DNA from: Pseudomonas nitroreducens TX1
Lineage (GTDB): Bacteria; Pseudomonadota; Gammaproteobacteria; Pseudomonadales; Pseudomonadaceae
Length of the DNA stretch: 48,384 nt
Direction of reading: 5' to 3'
Assembly: GCF_000313755.1 (NCBI RefSeq)
Contig: NZ_AMZB01000082.1
Coordinates: 1-48,384 of the forward strand
In this document: positions 6,628 to 14,725 of the stretch, piece after piece
How positions within the stretch are numbered: the first letter of the stretch is position 1
Layout: each line of letters opens with the position of its first letter
The notes under the pieces: generated by a model
Database searches by the model: none
Told to the model about the DNA's origin: nothing
Seen by the model: only the letters and a program-made list of their open reading frames with translations
Translations under genes and position numbers: made by a program

Positions 6628-9600
6628 CAGAAGTTCACCTCCAATCCCACCAGCCAGCCGTTGGCCTGTTCATAGAGATTGCCGGCCATGCCCAGCTGGT
6701 ATTCGGTGCGCACGGTGACGTGGGCGCGGTAGGCGTTGTAGCGGTCCTCGCCGTACCAGTACTGCCAGCGCAGGCCGACGCCGCTGCGCAGGTCCTGGCG
6801 CCAGTCGTTGCTCGGGTCCTGGGCGGAGAATTCGGCAAAGCCGTAGGGCATGATCGTCTGCGGCGAATCCACGGGCAGCTTCCAGGTGTGGCCCTGCTGG
6901 TAGCGCGAGACCCACTGGTGATCGCCGGCATGGGTCCACCAGGCGAAGTCGGTGTAGAGGAAGCGCTCGCCCCAGTCGCTCTCGTCCACGCGCCAGTCGT
7001 TGCGGTACTCGCCCTGATCGAGGAAGGAGGCGGTGGCGCGCAGCAGGAAGTCGGTGGAGGTCTGGCCGTACTTGTCACGCTGGCGTACGTAGCGCTCGAA
7101 CTTCTCCGGCGTACCGATCTCGTGCAGGCGGATGCCGTCGAAGGCGTCTTCGGAGTCGCCGTCGTTCTTCACCGTATTCTGCTTGTACAGCTCGCTGTAG
7201 AGGTTGAGGTTGTAGTCGCCGAAGGGCTTGTAGCGCAGGCCGAAACCGGCGGCGAGGGTCTGGGTGTATTGCTTGCGCCCTTCATTTCCGGCAATCGCCC
7301 GGCCATACACCGACAGGGTGCTGCCATTGCGGGTCGGTTCCTCGCCCAGCGCATGATCCCAGATGAACGTCTGCAGGTTCTGCGATTGCGCGCGTCGGCG
7401 GTCGCCGGTCTGGTTATCGCCATAGAGGATCGGCACCGTGGTGACGCCAGCGGGCGACCAGGTGCTGGCAATAGTCAGGTTGTCGCGCTGGGACATCACC
7501 TGGTGTGCGCGGCGCTGGCGGAAGCGACGGGCTTCCAGGCTGCCATATTCGTCGTCGGCGGCGACCGGGTCCTGTTCCAGGTCGATCACCCGGCGCAGTT
7601 CACGCCGGGCGGCGAAGCTGTCCTCAGCCTCGTCGTAGCGCCAGGCGAGGGTTTCGCCCAGGCGGAAGTCCTCGGGGTAGTCGCGGGTGGCGCGCTCCAG
7701 ATAGGGGATTGCGGTACGCCGCTCTTCCGGCGTGTCGGTGCCGGCCAGGCGCATGCCGTAGTCGGCGCGGAAACGTGGGTTGTCCGGTTCGCGGCGTACT
7801 GCCTCGGCCAGCCAGAGCTTGCTCTGCTGCTTGTCGCCGGCCTTCTGTGCGCTGCCGGCGGCGTTGTAGAAATGCTGGCCGCCGGGCTCGTGTTTGAGCG
7901 CCTCGCGGTGTCGCGAAAGTGCCTGAGAATAGTCGCCGCGGGCGTCGGCGATGTTGGCGCCCAGGGCCCAGTCATCCGCGCTGCCCTTCTTCGCCTGCTG
8001 CCAGTAGCGCTCGGCGCCGGCATTGTCGTGGGTGAGCAGCGCGGCGCGGCTGGCGGTGAGGCGCGCGTTGTCGTTGAGTTCGTTGGCGGGCAGGGCGTTG
8101 AAGATGCGCAGCGCACCGGCCGGGTCACCGGCGGCTTCCAGGGCGTAGGCCAGTGGCAGCTGGCTTTGTTTGTCGCCGTGGGCGAGGGCGGCCTGGTAGT
8201 AGACCACCGCTTCGCCGGGGCGCGCGGGCATGGAACAGCGGCCCAGGGCTCGCAGTTCGCCGGGGGTGTTCGAATCCGGGCTCAGATAGCGTTGCAGGGC
8301 GTCGCAGCGCCCGGCTTCGGCCAGACGACCGAGCAGGTAGCCGCGCGAGACCGGGTCGGCCTTGGGCAGCAGGGCTTCGATGCGCGCGACATCCAGAGGT
8401 GTCTCGCTGCGCGCGTGGATGCTGGCCAGGCGTTGCAGCAGCGCAGGCGGCAGGTTGCCGCCGCGGCGGTCGTAGGCGCTTTCCAGCAATTGCCTGGCGC
8501 GCTCGGTTCGCCCGGCGTTGAGGGCGAGGTAACTGGCCTGATCAAGCGCCTTGAGGTCGCCGGTCTGGCGGTAGCGTTGCTCCCACAGTGCCGCTGCTTC
8601 GCCGGTGCGGCCACGGGCCTGCAGTAGCTCGGCGCGCTGGCGTACGGTATCGGGTGTCTGCGGCTGGCGCGAAAGCCAGGCCAGTGCCAGGTCGGTGCGC
8701 CCCTGGCGGCGCCAGGAGTCCACCAGTTGGTTGCGCCGGGTCGTGTCCCAGGGCTCGGGCAGGCGGGTGGTTTCCAGCAGGCCGGTAGCGTCCAGGCGTT
8801 GGGCCAGCACCAGCCAAGTCTTCGGGTCGTCAGCGGGCTTGCACTGCGCAAGTTTCTGCAGCGCTGCGGCCTGGTCATGGCGCGACAGCCATTCGGTGGT
8901 TTCCAGACAGGGGCGGTTCTGTGCGTCACTGAGTTTTTCCACCAGCGCCGTGTCGCTGCTGTCACGGGCGACCTCCAGCAGTTGCGCCTGGCGTGCCGGG
9001 TCGTTGCGGTCCTGCTCGGGCAGGGTGAGCAGCCAGCGCTTGGCGACCTCAGTCTGCTCGACGGCGATGGCCCGGTCGATGATCGCCAGTCGCGCCTGGC
9101 GTGCGGCCTTGGCATCCGGAGCCTGCTGGATCAGCTGCTCCAGCGCTTTTTCATCCAGGCGCTGGGCGTAGGCATTGGCCAGGCGCCGCCAATCCTCGGT
9201 CGAAAGCTGATGGGCCGTGGCCAGCGGGGCGAGCTGGGCGATGGTGGTGTCCCAGTCGCGCAGCTGTTCGGCCCAGTTGGCGCGGGCCTCGCGCAGCACC
9301 CGACCGTCGTTGCCCGGCGGCAGGGTGCCGAGCCAGTCCAGCGCCTTGGCGGCGCCCTGGGTCTGGCCGAGCTTGAGGCTGTAGGCCTGCCACAGGCGCA
9401 CACGCTCATTGGCGTTGCTGGTGTGAGCCAGCCACTGGTTGACCTGGGCTTCAGGCGGCGGGCCGTTCTCGATCAGGTCCAGGCGCAGTTCGGTCAGGGC
9501 TTGCGCGCCAGTGACGGTGCCGGCCAGGGACTGGGCTTCCTGCTCGGCCTCGGCGAAACGCTGCTGCTTGGCCAGGGATTGGATCAGAAGGGAGCGCGCC

Positions 9601-9812
9601 TCGGTGTTGTTCGGCACACGGTCCAGCAGGTGGCGCATCAGGCGTTCGACTTCCGCCCAGTTGTTCTTCTTCGCTTCCTTGTAGCCCTTGTCGAGGTAGG
9701 GAAAGCTGCGGAAACGCTGGAATTCGCTGAGCTGATCGTCGGCGGCCTGCGCCAGTGGCGCGGCGATGCTCGCCAGGATCAGGCAATAAAGCAGGGGATG
9801 TTGCGGTTTCAC
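6627..9812 (-). CDS. nfrA: NfrA-type outer-membrane glycan exporter (phage N4 adsorption protein A family)
   Basis: A 1061-residue envelope protein. A signal peptide (to about residue 23, PLAQA-ADDQ) is followed by a very long run of TPR-like helical repeats (about 30-780, for example RHLLDRVPNNTEARSLLIQSLAKQ and REALKHEPGGQHFYNAAGSAQKAGD). The C-terminal part is rich in aromatic beta strands and ends in EVNF, a terminal aromatic residue expected of an outer-membrane barrel; it corresponds to the NfrA C-terminal domain. TPR plus barrel is the design of BcsC/PgaA/AlgK-E exporters. In E. coli NfrA is the phage N4 receptor and is required for the NGR exopolysaccharide. The start overlaps the nfrB stop by 4 bases. 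Somewhat longer than E. coli NfrA (990 residues). Confidence 0.88.
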   Translation of the reverse strand: MKPQHPLLYCLILASIAAPLAQAADDQLSEFQRFRSFPYLDKGYKEAKKNNWAEVERLMRHLLDRVPNNTEARSLLIQSLAKQQRFAEAEQEAQSLAGTVTGAQALTELRLDLIENGPPPEAQVNQWLAHTSNANERVRLWQAYSLKLGQTQGAAKALDWLGTLPPGNDGRVLREARANWAEQLRDWDTTIAQLAPLATAHQLSTEDWRRLANAYAQRLDEKALEQLIQQAPDAKAARQARLAIIDRAIAVEQTEVAKRWLLTLPEQDRNDPARQAQLLEVARDSSDTALVEKLSDAQNRPCLETTEWLSRHDQAAALQKLAQCKPADDPKTWLVLAQRLDATGLLETTRLPEPWDTTRRNQLVDSWRRQGRTDLALAWLSRQPQTPDTVRQRAELLQARGRTGEAAALWEQRYRQTGDLKALDQASYLALNAGRTERARQLLESAYDRRGGNLPPALLQRLASIHARSETPLDVARIEALLPKADPVSRGYLLGRLAEAGRCDALQRYLSPDSNTPGELRALGRCSMPARPGEAVVYYQAALAHGDKQSQLPLAYALEAAGDPAGALRIFNALPANELNDNARLTASRAALLTHDNAGAERYWQQAKKGSADDWALGANIADARGDYSQALSRHREALKHEPGGQHFYNAAGSAQKAGDKQQSKLWLAEAVRREPDNPRFRADYGMRLAGTDTPEERRTAIPYLERATRDYPEDFRLGETLAWRYDEAEDSFAARRELRRVIDLEQDPVAADDEYGSLEARRFRQRRAHQVMSQRDNLTIASTWSPAGVTTVPILYGDNQTGDRRRAQSQNLQTFIWDHALGEEPTRNGSTLSVYGRAIAGNEGRKQYTQTLAAGFGLRYKPFGDYNLNLYSELYKQNTVKNDGDSEDAFDGIRLHEIGTPEKFERYVRQRDKYGQTSTDFLLRATASFLDQGEYRNDWRVDESDWGERFLYTDFAWWTHAGDHQWVSRYQQGHTWKLPVDSPQTIMPYGFAEFSAQDPSNDWRQDLRSGVGLRWQYWYGEDRYNAYRAHVTVRTEYQLGMAGNLYEQANGWLVGLEVNF

Positions 9813-11983
9813 ACGGCCTCCCGGGCGATGCGATAGGCCTCGTGCTGCTCGCTGGCCTGTTCCTGGAGCGCTTCCTCGAGCACCTGCTGGGTAATCATTC
9901 CGCGCCTGATCAGGTGCTCGCCAAGGGAGTCCTGCTCCGGGTCGAAGTCGATCAAAGCCTGGTTGAACAGGCTGGGCGGGACCATCCCGCGCACCTGCAG
10001 CAGGGCGCCGAACATCACCACGTGCCCGCTGAGGCGCTCCATCAGGGCTTCGTCGCCCTGGCGCTGCCTGAGCACGTCGATGATGGCGCGGGTTTCGTCG
10101 GTCTGGTTACGGCCGCCGTACCAGTGCCGCAAACCGAGGGTGACGCGCCCCTGGGGAGCCAGGCGGCCGCGTACCGGGCGCTTGAGCTGACGACTGATGG
10201 CGCCAAGTGAGACCTGGCTGATCTGCTGTTCGCTGGCCAGCACCAGGGTGTCGCCTTCGATGGCCACCGGCAGCACCGCGTAGCGCAGGGCCAGCTTGCG
10301 CGGCAGCGCCTGGATCAGCTTCTCGTCGAGGGTGAAGGGGTTGAGGGGCGCCCATTCCTCGCCCAGTTCCTCAGCCAGGGTTTCCACCAACTGGGTGCTG
10401 GTGATCAACTCGCGCAGCAGCAGTTCGCGGCCCAGGCGCCGGCGCACCGGGCTGGTCAGTGCCGATTGCAGCTGTTCCTCGGTGATCAGCCCCTGCTGGA
10501 TCAGGCGTTGGCCCAGCGGCGTGCGCTGTGGGCCGGCGAGCGCGGGGAACTCGTGGGTGGTCTTGTCCCAGGCCACCCGGCGCGAGTCGCCCATTTCCAT
10601 CACCTGCTTGAGGGCGCGCAGGTTGGCGAAGAAGTTGACGAAGTTGCTCCACATCATCCGCGGCGCCGACAGCAGCCCCTCGAAGATGCCGTAGAAGCGG
10701 GTGACGAACCAGAAGCGCTGGAACAGCCGGTTGAGCAGCATCAGCCCGTTGAGGAACAGCAGTACCACCAGCAACCGGCTGCCCTCGAGGATCGACGGGA
10801 AGTGCCAGGCGTTGGGCGCCAGGGTGGTGATCAGCCACAGGGTGATCAGTACCAGGAACAACAGGTTGACCAGGAAGCTCAGCAGATAGGCGATCAGCCC
10901 TCGGCGGTCGCGCCAGAGGAAGTAGTTGAGCATGGTCTTGCTGCTCCAGCCCAGGTTGCGCGTGCCCTGGAAGACGATGCCGGTGATCCACCGGGATTTC
11001 TGCCGGATGGCGTGCTGCCAGGTGCGCGGGAAGTGTTCGCGCACGCAGATGACCTGGGAGAAACGCCGGTCCATGCCCGGCACCCAGTCGCTTTTCAGCG
11101 CCAGCTGCGGGTCGGTGATGGAGTAGCGGGCGAAGATGCACTTCATGCCCTTCTGCTTGAGGCGGAAGCCGATGTCGTAGTCCTCGGTGAGACTCTGCAC
11201 GTCGAAGGCAATGCCGTCGCCATCTTCCAGCAGCGCGGCGATGGCGCGGCGACTGAAGCAGGTACCGACGCCGGCGCTGGGCACCTGGCCGGTCAGCGCC
11301 TCGCGCACCGGCACGTCCTTGCCGTGGTTCTCGGCGAACTCGTCGACGTAGTGGCCGGCGGTGAAGCCGGTCCACTCCGGGGCATAGGGGTACACCGGGA
11401 TCTGGATCAGGTCCTTGGCCGGCAACAGGTAGTTGAACAGGCGCAGTTCCAGCGGCGAGATGACGTCTTCGGCGTCATGCAAAATGAAGCCGGAGAACTC
11501 GATGCGGGCATCGGCCTCGAAGCGCAGGATCGCGTCGATGATGTTGTTCAGGCAGTCCGCCTTGCTGGTGGGCCCGGGGCGCGCGCAGACCACCTTGTGC
11601 ACGTTGGGGTAGTGCAGGCACACCGCGTCCACGTCGGCCTGGGTCTGCGGATCGTTGGGGTAGGTACCGACGAAGATCTGGTAGTTCTCGTAGTCCAGGG
11701 TGGAGGCCGCCAGGCGGGCCATCTCGCCCACCACGCCGACCTCGTTCCAGGCTGGCACCATGATCGCCAGCGGCTTCTCCGGGGCGGCAAAGAGACGTTC
11801 CTCGTCGGCCCGGTCGAAACGGTTGTAGATGCGGAAGCGCCGCACCAGCACCCGGCCCCAATACACCAGGTCGATGAACAGGTCGTCCAGGCCGAGCAGG
11901 AACATCAGCGCGGCCAGGATGATCGCCAGGTACTTCAGGGCATAGAGAACGTAAGTGAGGATATCGACCAGTTCCAGGCTCAT
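9809..11983 (-). CDS. nfrB: NfrB-type glycosyltransferase with MshEN c-di-GMP sensor domain
   Basis: A 724-residue inner-membrane polysaccharide synthase. An N-terminal membrane helix (about 10-42) leads to a GT2 domain with VPAWNE (76-81), DAEDV (170-174), TEDYD (266-270) and QKSRW (328-332), the QxxRW motif of processive synthases. Membrane helices at about 362-390 and 403-440 form the translocation channel. The C-terminus (about 488-625) is an MshEN-type domain with two tandem motifs, PLGQRLIQQGLITEEQLQSAL and RLGRELLLRELITSTQLVETL, the fold that binds c-di-GMP in MshE and E. coli NfrB. A third similar segment (LGEHLIRRGMITQQVLEEAL, 687-706) ends the protein. Start and stop overlap wecB and nfrA by 4 bases each. 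Product is probably a ManNAc-containing polymer, inferred from wecB and from E. coli. Confidence 0.9.
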   Translation of the reverse strand: MSLELVDILTYVLYALKYLAIILAALMFLLGLDDLFIDLVYWGRVLVRRFRIYNRFDRADEERLFAAPEKPLAIMVPAWNEVGVVGEMARLAASTLDYENYQIFVGTYPNDPQTQADVDAVCLHYPNVHKVVCARPGPTSKADCLNNIIDAILRFEADARIEFSGFILHDAEDVISPLELRLFNYLLPAKDLIQIPVYPYAPEWTGFTAGHYVDEFAENHGKDVPVREALTGQVPSAGVGTCFSRRAIAALLEDGDGIAFDVQSLTEDYDIGFRLKQKGMKCIFARYSITDPQLALKSDWVPGMDRRFSQVICVREHFPRTWQHAIRQKSRWITGIVFQGTRNLGWSSKTMLNYFLWRDRRGLIAYLLSFLVNLLFLVLITLWLITTLAPNAWHFPSILEGSRLLVVLLFLNGLMLLNRLFQRFWFVTRFYGIFEGLLSAPRMMWSNFVNFFANLRALKQVMEMGDSRRVAWDKTTHEFPALAGPQRTPLGQRLIQQGLITEEQLQSALTSPVRRRLGRELLLRELITSTQLVETLAEELGEEWAPLNPFTLDEKLIQALPRKLALRYAVLPVAIEGDTLVLASEQQISQVSLGAISRQLKRPVRGRLAPQGRVTLGLRHWYGGRNQTDETRAIIDVLRQRQGDEALMERLSGHVVMFGALLQVRGMVPPSLFNQALIDFDPEQDSLGEHLIRRGMITQQVLEEALQEQASEQHEAYRIAREAV

Positions 11984-13134
11984 TCGAACTCGCTTGCTGT
12001 GCGCGTTTCACCGAACCAGGAGAGCAGCCGGGCAACGATCTTCTCGCTGGCGTGGCCGTCGCCGTAAGGACTGAAGACCCGGCTCATCTGCTCGTAGACT
12101 TCCTCGTCGCGCAGCAGATGGCTGGCTTCGCTGACGATGCGGCTGGTGTTGGTGCCCACCAGCACCACGGTGCCGCCTTCCAGCACGGCCGGGCGCTCGG
12201 TGACGCGGCGCAGTACCAGCAGCGGTTTGCCCAGCGCCGGGGCTTCTTCCTGGATGCCGCCCGAGTCGGTGAGGATGATGTAGGCGCGGTCCATCAGCCA
12301 GACGAAGTGCTGGTAGTCCTGCGGGGCGATCAGGTGGATGTTGGGCTTGTCCGAGAGCAGGCCGTAGACGGCTTTCTGCACTTGCGGATTGAGGTGTACC
12401 GGATAGACGAAGTCCACGTCGGGGAAGCGCTGGGCAAGCTCGGCCAGGGCCTGGCAGATGCGTTCGAAACCCTTGCCGAAGTTCTCCCGGCGGTGGCCGG
12501 TGATCAGCACCACGCGGCGATCCCCGGTGAACTGGGCCAGGGGCGAGTCGGCAGCAGGTGTCCACTGGGTTTCGTGCAGGTGCTCGCGCATCCACAGCAG
12601 GGCGTCGATCACCGTGTTGCCGGTGACCTCGATCTGGTCGATGTTCACCCCTTCGCGCAGGAGGTTGTCGCGCGAGGCCTTGGTCGGCGGGAAATGCAGG
12701 TCGGCGATCACCGCGGTGAGGCGGCGGTTGGCTTCTTCCGGCCAGGGCTGGTGGATGTTGCCGGTACGCAGGCCGGCCTCGACGTGCCCCACCGGGATCT
12801 GCCGGTGAAAGGCGGTGAGGGCGGCGATGAAACTGGTGGTGGTATCACCGTGGACCAGCACGATGTCCGGCCGATGACGGTCGTAGCTGTCGTCCAGCTT
12901 GCCCATCATCTGCAGGGACAGGCTATTGAGCGTCTGCCCCTGGGTCATGACGTCGAGGTCTTCGTCCACCTGCAGTTCGAAGGAGTCCAGCACTTGCTGT
13001 AGCATCTCGCGGTGCTGGCCGGTCGAACAGATGCGCAGTTCGATTTCGGGAGTGCGGCGGAGGACGCGGGCGAGGGGGGCCATCTTGATGGCTTCCGGGC
13101 GGGTTCCGAAAACCATGGTGACTTTGTACTTCAT
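11980..13134 (-). CDS. wecB: UDP-N-acetylglucosamine 2-epimerase (non-hydrolysing)
   Basis: A 384-residue cytosolic enzyme that interconverts UDP-GlcNAc and UDP-ManNAc. Diagnostic segments are VMVFGTRPEAIKMAPL-like KVTMVFGTRPEAIKMAPLA (3-21), HGDTTTSFIAALTAF and HVEAGLRTGNIHQPWPEE in the first half, then TGHRRENFGKGF and DSGGIQEEAPALGKPLLVLR in the second, covering both Rossmann lobes and the nucleotide site. The start at MKYKVTM (13132-13134) has AAGGAG at good spacing; the upstream codons are not needed. It is the first gene of the glycan operon and shares 4 bases with nfrB. In E. coli WecB, encoded elsewhere, supplies the ManNAc for the N4-receptor glycan; here it is built into the operon. 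Confidence 0.93.
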   Translation of the reverse strand: MKYKVTMVFGTRPEAIKMAPLARVLRRTPEIELRICSTGQHREMLQQVLDSFELQVDEDLDVMTQGQTLNSLSLQMMGKLDDSYDRHRPDIVLVHGDTTTSFIAALTAFHRQIPVGHVEAGLRTGNIHQPWPEEANRRLTAVIADLHFPPTKASRDNLLREGVNIDQIEVTGNTVIDALLWMREHLHETQWTPAADSPLAQFTGDRRVVLITGHRRENFGKGFERICQALAELAQRFPDVDFVYPVHLNPQVQKAVYGLLSDKPNIHLIAPQDYQHFVWLMDRAYIILTDSGGIQEEAPALGKPLLVLRRVTERPAVLEGGTVVLVGTNTSRIVSEASHLLRDEEVYEQMSRVFSPYGDGHASEKIVARLLSWFGETRTASEFE

Positions 13135-13257
13135 CAATTGCTCCTTGGGCGCACCCTTGTGAGGCCGCCTTCGGTTTTCCGTGTGGGATTTTTCCAAGGG
13201 CAATGAAAGTCGCTCAAGTCCGGGCTGTCCAGCCGCAATGGAGCGCGCCAGTGATTC

Positions 13258-13371
13258 AGGTCAGGTATATTGACCTTTCAAGGTCTTCTGTCGCCCCGCT
13301 GCAGGCCCCGTCGTCAGTGGGCTGGCGCCGAATTTCCGCCGTCGTGCAGGAAAATTATGGGCAAATTTTTC
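13258..13371. promoter_or_regulatory. Operator-like inverted repeats between wecB and the LysR gene
   Basis: The 255-base gap between the divergent genes holds two symmetric sites. The first has AGGTCA (13258-13263) and TGACCT (13271-13276) separated by 7 bases, followed after TTCA by a further AGGTC (13281-13285). The second, just before the LysR start, is AAAATT (13351-13356) and AATTTT (13364-13369) separated by ATGGGCA. Spacing and symmetry suit LysR-type dimers. Binding protein and target direction are not known. Confidence 0.5.
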
Positions 13372-13389
13372 GAGAGGCCGGTCAAGTAG

Positions 13390-14241
13390 ATGCTCAGCGC
13401 GGAACTGAAGGCGTTTTATCGAGTTGCAAAGCTCGGAAGTATCACTCAGGCGGCAAAGAAGCTCGGTCTCAGCCAGCCGACCGTGACCACGCAGATCCGC
13501 AACCTGGAAAGCCAGTACGCGGTGGAGCTGTTCTATCGCGGCGGACGACGCCTGACCCTGAGCGACGAGGGTGTGCGCCTGTTGCCAATGGTCGAGGCGT
13601 TGCTGCAGCAGGAAGCCGACATCGAGTTCTACCTGCGCAACTGCGGGCAGTTGCAGGGGGCCCTGCGCATCGGCGCCACCTCACCTTATTACGTGCTCGG
13701 GCTGATCAAGAGCTTCCGCGAGCGCTTCCCGCAGATCGAAGTGTCGGTGGAGATCGGTAACTCCCAGCAGGTGCTCGAGTCGCTGATCGAATGCCGGGTG
13801 GACCTCGCCGCTTCCTCGCAGCAGGTGGACGATGCGCGCCTGACCCGCGTGGTGCTGGGGAGCGATCCGCTGGTGCTGGCGGTGCACCGCAGCCATCCGC
13901 TGGCGGCGCTGCAGTCGGTGTGCCTGGGCGACTTGCGCAATCATTGCCTGCTGATGCGCGAGGCGGGCTCGACGACCCGTCAGCTGACCGAGGCGATGTT
14001 GCAGCAGGCGGGGGTGACGCCGGCGTCCATGCTGGAGATCGGCAGCCGCGAGTCGATCCGCGAGGCGGTGATCCGCAACCTCGGCGTGAGCATCATCGCC
14101 CGCCAGGAGGTGCCGGATAACCCGCAGTTGTGCGTGCTTCAGATCAAGGGCGCGAGCCTGATCGATGAGTACCTGTATTGCCTGAAGGATCGGCGACAGG
14201 CGCGGTTGCCGAGTGCGTTTCTGGCGTTGGCGCAGGTGTAG
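13390..14241 (+). CDS. LysR regulator of the aminoethylphosphonate-associated type
   Basis: A 283-residue LysR-type regulator. The winged helix-turn-helix (LKAFYRVAKLGSITQAAKKLGLSQPTVTTQIRNLE written in parts: KLGSITQAAKKLGLSQPTV, about 17-35) is followed by the effector domain from about residue 92. The region PYYVLGLIKSFRERFPQIEV and the IGNSQQVLESL stretch fit, from memory, the phosphonate-associated LysR family (TIGR03339). The start has GAGAGG upstream. It is divergent from the wecB operon and faces the same way as the phosphonate importer 480 bases downstream, so it most likely controls the importer; an effect on wecB is possible since they share the upstream gap. Confidence 0.85.
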   Translation: MLSAELKAFYRVAKLGSITQAAKKLGLSQPTVTTQIRNLESQYAVELFYRGGRRLTLSDEGVRLLPMVEALLQQEADIEFYLRNCGQLQGALRIGATSPYYVLGLIKSFRERFPQIEVSVEIGNSQQVLESLIECRVDLAASSQQVDDARLTRVVLGSDPLVLAVHRSHPLAALQSVCLGDLRNHCLLMREAGSTTRQLTEAMLQQAGVTPASMLEIGSRESIREAVIRNLGVSIIARQEVPDNPQLCVLQIKGASLIDEYLYCLKDRRQARLPSAFLALAQV

Positions 14242-14330
14242 AGGCTGATTCCTGGCACAGGCCATACCCCCGATTCGTTGGCGGAGCCGGTGCGTGCCCA
14301 CAGGCTTTCCTGCTTCGGCTTTTGTATTTC

Positions 14331-14500
14331 AGCGCCGCTTTGGCGTCCGCGGTGAGATCTTGTTTCGCCCCCTCGGGCGACCTCCTTTGGAAAGATCCAA
14401 AGGAGGCAAAGGTCTTGCCCCTGTCATCCGGTTTTTCGCCTAGGCGAAAAATTCTCTCGTTGAACGGGGCGGTCCGGAGTGTGCGGCTGTTTCTCTGGAA
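14331..14500 (+). repeat. Structured dispersed repeat, copy A
   Basis: This non-coding element fills most of the 484-base gap before the importer and matches positions 25679-25958 (copy B) in order and orientation. It folds into three hairpins: CGCCC/GGGCG (14366-14379), a perfect 10-bp stem CCTCCTTTGG/CCAAAGGAGG (14381-14406), and the 20-base palindrome TTTTTCGCC-TA-GGCGAAAAA (14432-14451). It ends in a shared segment GTGCGG..TGTTTCTCTGGAA. The shadow reading frames across it are not genes. The remaining bases (14501-14725) hold a possible fragment of a REP sequence near 14537 and the ribosome site of the next gene. Confidence 0.75.
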
Positions 14501-14725
14501 GTCTTTTATAAGCCGTAGCCGGAGCATGTCTTTCCTGTAGGAGGGACTCCTGGGCGAGGCGCATCTACGAAAATTTTTTCACCCCCATACCCAAATCTGC
14601 CTATGGATCTATCGGCGCACTTGGCCCTTTGGCAATAGTGCCGTCGCAATCCGTCCCTAGCATGGACCTCGTTCCTTCACGCCATGGCTCACGCGGCGTG
14701 GACCACAAGAAGACGAGGTACCGCC

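Noticed and set aside
4501..12067. Long plus-strand frames (for example 4501-6675, 6405-8627, 10466-12067) opposite the cyclase and nfr genes
   Set aside because: All are shadows of the minus-strand genes, which have motifs, overlapping starts and ribosome sites.
14361..14451. Resemblance of repeat copy A to a terminator or CRISPR unit
   Set aside because: There is no evenly spaced repeat array or cas gene. The T-runs lie inside the palindromic stems (TTTTTCGCC...) rather than after a stem.
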